DNA from: Trichodesmium sp. MAG_R04
GTDB taxonomy: Bacteria > Cyanobacteriota > Cyanobacteriia > Cyanobacteriales > Microcoleaceae
DNA length: 5,823 bases
Assembly: GCA_023356515.1 (NCBI GenBank)
Contig: JAKQYG010000274.1
Coordinates: 1-5,823, forward strand
Reading direction: 5' to 3'
Shown: positions 1 to 4,472 of the stretch, piece by piece
Numbering within the stretch: the first letter of the stretch is position 1
Layout: every line of letters begins with the position of its first letter
Position numbers and translations under genes: made by a program
The notes under the pieces: generated by a model
What the model was told of the DNA's origin: nothing
Seen by the model: the letters and a program-made list of their open reading frames with translations, nothing else
Databases searched by the model: none

Positions 1-243
1 GGAAGCACCAGCCTCCAGAGGTGGTAATGGATATTGGGGTTGTGGTTTTAGACCATTATATAAAAATTCTACATCTGCTAAACAAGTATATTGGCGGTCT
101 TGTGGTGTTGCTCCTGCTGCGGAAATTCCAGGAATTAGACCTGTATCTGTAAATCCTAAAATACAACCAAAAATTGGTTTGCGGCCTCGGTACTTTTCGA
201 GCCAATTTTTTCCCTGTTGTCTTTGGGTGTAAACACGAATCAT
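1..243 (-). CDS. cobT: CobT-like nicotinate-nucleotide phosphoribosyltransferase family (UPF0284), N-terminal part
   Basis: Reading the reverse strand from an ATG at 243 gives 81 uninterrupted codons that run off the window. The protein begins MIRVYTQ and contains GCILGFTDTGLIPGISAAGA at residues 27-46, then ADVEFLYNG and YPLPPLEAGAS. I recognise this as the conserved N-terminus of the cyanobacterial UPF0284 family, annotated as nicotinate-mononucleotide-dependent phosphoribosyltransferase CobT of the archaeal/cyanobacterial type. Members are usually about 350-370 residues, so under a quarter is present. The family role is activation of the lower-ligand base of cobamides by transfer of ribose phosphate from nicotinate mononucleotide. 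That function comes from family annotation; the catalytic part is outside the window. I see no clear Shine-Dalgarno sequence before the ATG, but MIRVYTQ matches the usual family start. It is the last visible gene of a same-strand series behind the Crp-like and DUF2232 genes. Confidence 0.82.
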   Translation of the reverse strand, partial: MIRVYTQRQQGKNWLEKYRGRKPIFGCILGFTDTGLIPGISAAGATPQDRQYTCLADVEFLYNGLKPQPQYPLPPLEAGAS

Positions 244-264
244 TATTGGGTAATAGTAAGCTAT

Positions 265-299
265 GATTTATAATTTATAATTTGTAATTTGTAATTTTT
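265..299. repeat. Heptanucleotide tandem repeat (AATTTGT/AATTTAT type)
   Basis: Five 7-bp units lie head to tail: GATTTAT, AATTTAT, AATTTGT, AATTTGT, AATTTTT. They fill much of the 111-bp gap between the DUF2232 gene and the CobT-like gene. Short tandemly repeated heptamers of this kind are common between cyanobacterial genes. No function can be assigned, and slippage would be expected to vary the copy number between strains. Confidence 0.75.
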
Positions 300-329
300 T
301 TTCTCTGAACGAGGAATACAAAACAAGTG

Positions 330-348
330 AATATAGAATTGCTATATT
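330..348. repeat. Small inverted repeat after the DUF2232 gene
   Basis: AATATAG (330-336) and CTATATT (342-348) form a perfect 7-bp stem with a 5-nt loop, starting 6 bp past the DUF2232 stop codon on the minus strand. The stem is AT-rich and therefore weak. No uridine tract directly follows it in the minus-strand transcript. It could be an RNA end or processing signal, or it could be chance in AT-rich DNA. Confidence 0.3.
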
Positions 349-354
349 TCTTAA

Positions 355-1014
355 CTAATCATAATCCAGCAAAATTTGCACCCATTTAGGAGGTCTCGGA
401 ATAGAGTTTCCGATTTTATCTAGTAATAATAAAGCTACTAAATGTACAACAAATAAATAGATAATATTATTTACAAAAACTACGATTAAAGCTATCAATT
501 GAACTAATAGTAAACTTGGTTGAGCTAATAATCCTAATTTCATAAATCCCCATTCTACTAATTCTGTAACCTGTGTAATTAAGTATATCCAAAGGTCTTG
601 CCCTAATAAAATTGAAAGTAACCACAATCGAAAAAATAAACCAATAGAGCCAAGTATAGAACCATAAGCAATAGAAATGAACCAATTTCCACCTCGCTTC
701 CACACTGCTCCTAGCATTACTCCCATCAAAGCAAAAGGAATTACAAATAAAATACTGCGAGTTGGGCCCATAAGTACAGATAAAAGTAATCCTGATACTG
801 TAGCCCCCATCCAAGATGCACGGTTTCCCCACCGTAAGTAAAGTAAAGCAATTGGTATGGGGAAAAAAACTCTTAATAAAGGTCCTATTGGAAAATAATA
901 GTTGATAAACCAAATCAAACTAGCAGTACTGGCCAGAAAAGCTGTTTCTACTAGAACTAAAGGTTTATCTTCTCTCTGGCTCAATGGTTGTTTTTGATCT
1001 GAAGTTGTTTTCAC
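355..1014 (-). CDS. DUF2232-type polytopic inner-membrane protein
   Basis: This 219-residue, very hydrophobic protein has about six membrane segments: roughly residues 19-40, 42-60, 67-83, 86-105, 111-138 and 166-199. The last is long enough for two closely spaced helices. The N-terminus is short and polar, and the C-terminus ends with the polar tail PRPPKWVQILLDYD. Size, segment pattern and position beside a UPF0284/CobT-type gene fit the cyanobacterial DUF2232 (YybS-like) family, whose topology resembles S-components of ECF vitamin transporters. I see no substrate-binding motif, so the substrate is unknown. The start is a GTG at 1014 (MKTTSDQ). No Shine-Dalgarno sequence is evident, and the next methionine, residue 69, would remove two membrane segments. 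It begins 31 bp after the Crp-like gene, so the two are probably co-transcribed. The neighbouring CobT-like gene hints at import of a cobamide-related precursor, which is inference only. Confidence 0.8.
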   Translation of the reverse strand: MKTTSDQKQPLSQREDKPLVLVETAFLASTASLIWFINYYFPIGPLLRVFFPIPIALLYLRWGNRASWMGATVSGLLLSVLMGPTRSILFVIPFALMGVMLGAVWKRGGNWFISIAYGSILGSIGLFFRLWLLSILLGQDLWIYLITQVTELVEWGFMKLGLLAQPSLLLVQLIALIVVFVNNIIYLFVVHLVALLLLDKIGNSIPRPPKWVQILLDYD

Positions 1015-1045
1015 AAATTAGGTTTTGATTTCTGGTTTTTAACTT

Positions 1046-1750
1046 TTAAACAAGTGTACGTTCTAAAGCGTGGAGGTCAGGAATACACAAAGTATCACGA
1101 TCGCGTTTAATCAATGACTTTTTCTCTAACTTACTTAAGACTCTAGTTACTGTTTCCCTGGCCAAACCACTCAAACTACTTAGCTCTCTATGAGGTAAAT
1201 TAGGAATTTCTGTTCCTTTTTCGGAGTGTGTACCTTGGCCTTCTGCTAGAAAAAGCAAAATATCTGCTACCCTGGCCTGAGCATCTGCTTCTCGTAATCT
1301 AAGTCGTCGATTCACTTGTCGTAAACGTCTGGCCATTAATTGAGCTAATCGGATTCCTGCTATGGGCTCGGTATTAATAAGATGAGCAAAATCTTGAGCT
1401 GGCATATTACCAATTAAAGTAGGAGCTAAAGTAATCACATCAGTAGAGCGGGGAGCTTCATCTAAAGCTGCCATCTCTCCGAATAATTCTCCTTTGCCCA
1501 GAATATTTAGTGTTACTTCTTTACCATCCAAATTATAGGTGCGAATCTTTACCCAACCGTCTAAAATGAAGTATACTGAAGTTCCCCAATCGTTTTCGAG
1601 TAAGATTACCTGATTCGGTGGGTGTTGACGGCTAACCAAATGCATCACTACTTTTTCTGATGCCTCCTCTGGTAAGCCCTCAAAAAATCGTGTGGACAGC
1701 ATTAATTGTTTAATATTTGACTGGGGGTCGGGACTGTGCCTATCTTGCAT
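1046..1750 (-). CDS. Crp/Fnr-family transcriptional regulator
   Basis: This is a complete 234-residue protein of normal Crp length. Residues about 20-130 form the cyclic-nucleotide-binding beta-barrel. The phosphate-binding cassette reads GELFGEMAALDEAPRSTDV at 87-105, keeping the Glu (92) and Arg-Ser (101-102) that contact cyclic nucleotides in Crp; the usual Ala after Arg-Ser is Thr103. Residues about 130-160 are the long Arg-rich dimerisation helix. Residues about 180-225 are the winged helix, with recognition helix ARETVTRVLSKLEKK (197-211), whose Arg-Glu-Thr...Arg pattern matches E. coli Crp. There is no Fnr-type N-terminal cysteine cluster, so an Fe-S oxygen sensor is unlikely. Many cyanobacterial paralogues look like this, so no gene symbol is given. 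Start ATG at 1750 (MQDRHSPDPQ) has no clear Shine-Dalgarno sequence. It heads a same-strand series with DUF2232 and the CobT-like gene. The right end of a broken IS element lies about 60 bp upstream on the same strand and may supply or disrupt its promoter. Confidence 0.93.
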   Translation of the reverse strand: MQDRHSPDPQSNIKQLMLSTRFFEGLPEEASEKVVMHLVSRQHPPNQVILLENDWGTSVYFILDGWVKIRTYNLDGKEVTLNILGKGELFGEMAALDEAPRSTDVITLAPTLIGNMPAQDFAHLINTEPIAGIRLAQLMARRLRQVNRRLRLREADAQARVADILLFLAEGQGTHSEKGTEIPNLPHRELSSLSGLARETVTRVLSKLEKKSLIKRDRDTLCIPDLHALERTLV

Positions 1751-1810
1751 GAGGTTATCTTTTCCATTAATTAGGGCAAGAGATTTAGCCTAGAGGTAAA
1801 CATAAATTTT

Positions 1811-1870
1811 GACATCCTCCCCGGCCTAAATGCACCGGGTTTCCTACCGAGCCGTAGCCCCTCGGCGGGT
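1811..1870 (-). ncRNA. Structured right end of the TnpB element, possible omega-RNA scaffold remnant
   Basis: Two hairpins are visible. CCCGG (1820-1824) pairs with CCGGG (1835-1839), and CCGAG (1847-1851) pairs with CTCGG (1861-1865). In TnpB elements the right end downstream of tnpB is transcribed as the guide (omega/reRNA) scaffold, with the guide read from the flanking DNA. If that applied here, the guide would start near 1808 and read toward the Crp-like gene. The first stem looks degenerate compared with the longer stem usual in such ends (inner C1825 faces A1834). With TnpB broken, any RNA would need a TnpB supplied from elsewhere. Transcription is not shown by the sequence. Confidence 0.4.
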
Positions 1871-1877
1871 TGACATA

Positions 1878-2172
1878 TCACAGGCTGCTGCATACTTTGA
1901 TAGTAGTCTTATGCTTACCTCCACGTCCGTTTAGAGTCTCGGTATGCCCACCCGCGACTAATATATTTTTTGCTGCATTTTCGTCTCGATCATGTTTAGC
2001 CCCACAATTCAGACATTCCCACTCACCAACTGATAAATCTAATTTTCCACCTTTAAATCCGCAACAAAAGCAAGTTTGGGATGTAGGTTCCCAACGACTA
2101 ATTAAACGACCAGTATTTTTCTGCTTTTCCTTCTAAAAATATCCGGAATTTTCTCCAGCCGTGTTTCCGAAT
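1878..2172 (-). pseudogene. tnpB: TnpB nuclease, 5'-truncated and frameshifted C-terminal fragment
   Basis: Two minus-strand frames together give the C-terminal end of a TnpB RNA-guided nuclease. The upstream part (2172-2113) reads IRKHGWRKFRIFLEGKAEKY. One surplus base near 2112 then shifts the frame. The downstream part (2111-1878, 77 residues plus TGA) begins GRLISRWEPTSQTCFCCGF. It holds the zinc ribbon with Cys-x2-Cys pairs (CFCC, then CLNC) and the RuvC-III signature HDRDENAAKNIL with its catalytic Asp, and ends GGHTETLNGRGGKHKTTIK. Full-length TnpB is about 400 residues, so only the last quarter remains. An in-frame TGA at 2175 lies just upstream of the first part. The first two RuvC acidic residues are missing, so no active nuclease can be made. 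An open frame on the opposite strand (1870-2136) is a shadow of this fragment. Confidence 0.87.
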
Positions 2173-2183
2173 TCAAGTAGAGT

Positions 2184-2276
2184 TATAGTCATTTTAATTT
2201 AGATTGAGACAAGCATTTCTTGCTATAACTAAGTTTCAGCAGAAAAAGTGTTCCATTTTTATTTAAAATGACTATA
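2184..2276. repeat. MITE-like unit: 12-bp terminal inverted repeats flanked by TA
   Basis: TAGTCATTTTAA (2186-2197) and its perfect reverse complement TTAAAATGACTA (2263-2274) enclose an 89-bp unit. Each outer end is followed by the dinucleotide TA (2184-2185 and 2275-2276), giving a 14-bp perfect inverted repeat with TA flanks. Non-autonomous relatives of Tc1/mariner/IS630 elements have this layout, since those insert at TA and duplicate it. The interior codes for nothing recognisable. Calling it a MITE is inference from a single copy. Confidence 0.5.
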
Positions 2277-2301
2277 TAACAAAAATCAAAACAGCATTAT
2301 C

Positions 2302-2359
2302 TAAGATTAGCAAGATAGGGTGAATCTATAAACTGAAATATAGTCATTTGCCAATCTTA
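2302..2359. repeat. Long imperfect hairpin in the intergenic region
   Basis: TAAGATTAGCAA (2302-2313) pairs with TTGCCAATCTTA (2348-2359), 11 of 12 positions matching. The one mismatch becomes a G-U pair on the minus-strand RNA. Inside the loop, CTATA (2326-2330) pairs with TATAG (2339-2343). No T-run follows either side, so it is not an ordinary intrinsic terminator. It may be an RNA structure or part of a decayed mobile element. Confidence 0.4.
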
Positions 2360-2501
2360 AGTCATTATATCAAATCACATGGCTGCTAAAAAATAGCTCT
2401 CCTTCTTTCCCTTGCGTTAATAAAGCCCATTTCTACTGACTTATCTGGTAGGGTTGCTATAAAATATATAATACTATCATTTCGCAAAAACCTTGACTAT
2501 A
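2339..2501. repeat. Second oppositely oriented pair of TATAGTCA motifs
   Basis: TATAGTCA at 2339-2346 faces its reverse complement TGACTATA at 2494-2501. The same 8-mer forms the ends of the MITE-like unit at 2184-2276. Only 8 bp match here (TATAGTCATTTGCC versus TATAGTCAAGG from the other end). It could therefore be a second, more diverged element or a coincidence of recurring motifs. Confidence 0.25.
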
Positions 2502-2549
2502 AATGATATATATAATAGATAATATAGATATCTAAGACATATTAATCTT

Positions 2550-2587
2550 AATTTTAGTGTATAACAAATTTCATTTTAACTAAAATT
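2550..2587. repeat. Perfect 9-bp inverted repeat in the operon leader
   Basis: AATTTTAGT (2550-2558) and ACTAAAATT (2579-2587) are exact reverse complements separated by 20 bp. The stem is AT-rich. It lies about 190 bp before the coiled-coil gene, where a transcript leader or an operator could be. No T-run follows, so it is not a standard terminator. Confidence 0.35.
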
Positions 2588-2590
2588 GCA

Positions 2591-2668
2591 ATAATAACCT
2601 GCTATTATAACCCAAATATAAAAATTTTAACTATGTAAACGGAATTTAAGATGGAAGGTTATTATAGG
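2591..2668. repeat. Competing inverted repeats in the operon leader
   Basis: AGGTTATTAT (2656-2665) is the exact reverse complement of ATAATAACCT (2591-2600). GGTTATTATAG (2657-2667) also pairs at 10 of 11 positions with CTATTATAACC (2602-2612). In addition, ATAATA (2591-2596) can pair with TATTAT (2603-2608) in a local hairpin. Three mutually exclusive pairings share the same bases, as in attenuator-type leaders. This is only suggestive, given the base composition. Confidence 0.35.
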
Positions 2669-2773
2669 TAAATTGATTTAAAATTTGTAGATTATTAGGG
2701 GGAAGAAAGAAGAAATTTTATCTATATTCTATTATGAGAAGCTCTAGAAATCCTGTTTAAGCTGGTAATAAAG

Positions 2774-4438
2774 ATGGTAATTTTGAAAATGCAGAATAGT
2801 CGAATTCAAGCAATAATCACTGAAATAGATGAGGTACTAAATAAACCCGGTACCGAACGTTCTCATAAAATTACTGAAGAAATACTGAGAAAATCTCAAC
2901 AGGTACTGCACGAAACCCTAGAGTATCTGAATATGTCCAATCTAGACCTCCCCTCTATAGACCCATGTTTAGAGCCAAAAGAGACTACTAATCTTCAGAT
3001 AAAGCAATATTTACAAAAAGTGTTTTTTGCTTCTATTAACCAGTATCTACAAGAAGATTTTGCAATACTTAAAGAACAAAAGCAAGCTCTACAAGAAGAA
3101 ATTAGGCAACTTAAAAAGCAAAGAGAAGAAAATTATTCTCTATCTCAACAATATGCTAAACAAGAGAAGATTATTTTTGAGTTTTCTCAAGTTTTACTTG
3201 GCCAGGTACAAGAAATTTTTGCCGAACATCTGTCTCACTTATCAACTCAAGATTTATCTCCTATTCAAAATGTTTTATCCTATAAACAACATATTTTCTC
3301 CCAGACTATGAAGGATATTGAAACCTCTGAGGGAATGAAAATTTCAGACGATAAACTAGAGGAAGCTTCTGAGTCTGATCAGTCATTTATTGATTATTCA
3401 AATTATGATGATAGTGAGAAAAAAAAGCAAATTCAAGCAAATTATATAGAAGCAGATATAACTGCTCAGAATATTCAAATGAAGCAGCTATCTCCTGAAA
3501 TAGATGAGTCAAATGAACAGATAGGTGAATTAGCATTACCCTATCCTGGTTATGAGTTTTTGGGAAGAGTAGATACGAAATCAAGAACAACAGAAACAGA
3601 AAAAAAAAGTTTGCAATCAGAAACGTTAGATAATCAAGAATATTCTCTTGATTATCAATCTAGTATTGATGAAAATCAAGGTTATCAAGAGGAAAATAAA
3701 AATTTTGCTGAAATAGAACCTCCTTGTTTTAAAGATAATTATACAGAAAATAAAAAGCATCAAAATCAATTTTTGACAATAGAAGATGAAGCATCAGTAA
3801 TTCTAGAATTAAAATTAAGTCCCTCAGAAAATACAGAATATTTAGACGAGACTGAAACCCTGGAATCTATGAGCAACTTATTTGGAAAGCTAGAGATAAA
3901 TAAAGAAAAAACTAACCAATTAATTACTACTACAGAAAATAAGCAAGATTTAACAAACTCAAAAAATCAACTAGAAGAAGAAAAATATATTCAGGCATCA
4001 ATAGTACAAAATCTCTTACCTGTAGAAGAACTTGATGAAAGACCGAAAGAATTTTTATTAAGTAATGAAACTCTACAATATTTACGTTCTGATTTAGAAA
4101 GTTTAGAGGAAATTGCAGCTGATGAATTAATTGATGATTTTGAGCAAACTAAATTAAAATTAGGAGAAGAAGAGAATGAAGGTTTAAAAGAAAATACTTT
4201 GGTTATGAATTCAGAAGCGGAATTAACTAATTTAGAGGATTTATTTGTGAATGTTAACGATGTTTCAGAAAAATTATTTGCAAGTGACCAGAAAAATACT
4301 TCTAGTTTAGCAGAAGATCCAGAAAATGAACTAACTCTAGAAGACCTTTTGGATAACTTAACACTAGAAACGGATGAAGAAATAATAGAAACAGATAATC
4401 AGGAACTTTTATCTCTAGAAGCTTTACTTCAAGACTAA
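2774..4438 (+). CDS. Acidic coiled-coil protein with repeated Leu-Glu-Asp-Leu-like C-terminal motifs, function unknown
   Basis: I do not recognise a named family for this 554-residue protein. Residues 7-60 look helical (QNSRIQAIITEIDEVLNK). Residues about 75-150 form a Gln/Glu/Lys-rich helical region including a probable coiled coil (about 92-132, LKEQKQALQEEIRQLKKQRE). Residues about 180-480 are low in complexity, rich in Glu, Asp, Asn, Ser and Lys, and probably disordered. The C-terminus carries recurring short motifs: TLESMSNLFGKLE (362-374), LESLEEIA (441-448), LTNLEDLF (484-491), LTLEDLLDNL (520-529) and LLSLEALLQD (545-554, the extreme C-terminus). There is no signal peptide and no membrane segment, so it is probably cytoplasmic. 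Two starts are possible, ATG 2774 (MVILKM) and ATG 2789 (MQNSRIQ), and neither has a clear ribosome-binding site; 2789 may be the real one. The Hsp70-like gene begins 34 bp downstream on the same strand, so the two probably form an operon and may interact. It could be a scaffold, co-chaperone or filament-associated protein, none of which is shown. Confidence 0.85.
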   Translation: MVILKMQNSRIQAIITEIDEVLNKPGTERSHKITEEILRKSQQVLHETLEYLNMSNLDLPSIDPCLEPKETTNLQIKQYLQKVFFASINQYLQEDFAILKEQKQALQEEIRQLKKQREENYSLSQQYAKQEKIIFEFSQVLLGQVQEIFAEHLSHLSTQDLSPIQNVLSYKQHIFSQTMKDIETSEGMKISDDKLEEASESDQSFIDYSNYDDSEKKKQIQANYIEADITAQNIQMKQLSPEIDESNEQIGELALPYPGYEFLGRVDTKSRTTETEKKSLQSETLDNQEYSLDYQSSIDENQGYQEENKNFAEIEPPCFKDNYTENKKHQNQFLTIEDEASVILELKLSPSENTEYLDETETLESMSNLFGKLEINKEKTNQLITTTENKQDLTNSKNQLEEEKYIQASIVQNLLPVEELDERPKEFLLSNETLQYLRSDLESLEEIAADELIDDFEQTKLKLGEEENEGLKENTLVMNSEAELTNLEDLFVNVNDVSEKLFASDQKNTSSLAEDPENELTLEDLLDNLTLETDEEIIETDNQELLSLEALLQD

Positions 4439-4472
4439 ACAAATTTAGAAAAAAATTTTGAGTTCATTAGAA

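Larger units (their letters stand above)
1808..2175 (-). mobile_element. Remnant of an IS200/IS605-type element: 3' part of tnpB plus right end
   Basis: On the minus strand, a TnpB C-terminal coding remnant (2172-1878) is followed at once by a GC-rich structured tail ending in GGCCGGGGAGGATGTCAAAA. This tail is typical of the right end of cyanobacterial IS200/IS605/TnpB elements and stands out sharply from the AT-rich surroundings. No left end, no tnpA (Y1 transposase) and no N-terminal two thirds of tnpB are visible. Homology stops at about 2172, roughly 12 bp before an inverted-repeat unit. The outer boundary (about 1808-1811) is estimated from the usual end motif and not from a duplicated target, because these elements make no target duplication. 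Confidence 0.75.
2277..2773. other. Non-coding AT-rich region and leader of the right-hand operon
   Basis: Almost 500 bp hold no gene I can support on either strand. The left part (to about 2500) contains a long imperfect hairpin and two more TATAGTCA copies and may be degraded mobile DNA. The right part (about 2500-2773) is extremely AT-rich and contains the 10-bp palindrome TAGATATCTA (2525-2534) and several inverted repeats listed separately. A purine-rich run, AGGGGGAAGAAAGAAG, begins at 2697, too far from the 2774 start to serve as its ribosome-binding site. The promoter of the operon must lie in this region, but I cannot place it with confidence. Confidence 0.6.

Noticed and set aside
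467..913. Minus-strand 148-codon open frame inside the DUF2232 gene
   Set aside because: It is a shifted-frame shadow of the membrane protein and lacks a coherent domain pattern.
1870..2136. Plus-strand 88-codon open frame
   Set aside because: It is antisense to the tnpB remnant, which shows an unmistakable zinc ribbon and RuvC-III motif on the minus strand. The plus-strand protein has no recognisable features.
2386..2496. Minus-strand open stretch of 36 codons ending MGFINARERRRAIF
   Set aside because: It is short, has no ribosome-binding site and no recognised family. It may be residue of a mobile element, but I cannot support a gene.
2493..2521. Promoter-like TTGACT followed by TATAAT (2511-2516)
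   Set aside because: The spacer is only 12 bp, and the TTGACT is part of the recurring TGACTATA repeat. With TAGATA (2516-2521) the spacer is 17 bp but the -10 match is poor.
2734..2760. Possible 8-residue leader peptide MRSSRNPV ending 13 bp before the 2774 ATG
   Set aside because: The purine-rich run at 2697-2712 is over 20 nt upstream, too far for a normal ribosome-binding site, and a frame this short is expected by chance.
3027..3590. Open frames of 94 codons (plus) and 67 codons (minus) within the coiled-coil gene
   Set aside because: Both overlap the long, compositionally consistent 554-codon frame and look like AT-rich shadows.
3600..3608. Run of nine A in the coiled-coil gene (and eight A at 3419-3426) as a slippage or frameshift site
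   Set aside because: Such runs are expected in Lys-rich AT-rich coding sequence. The reading frame is intact on both sides and no overlapping product is evident.
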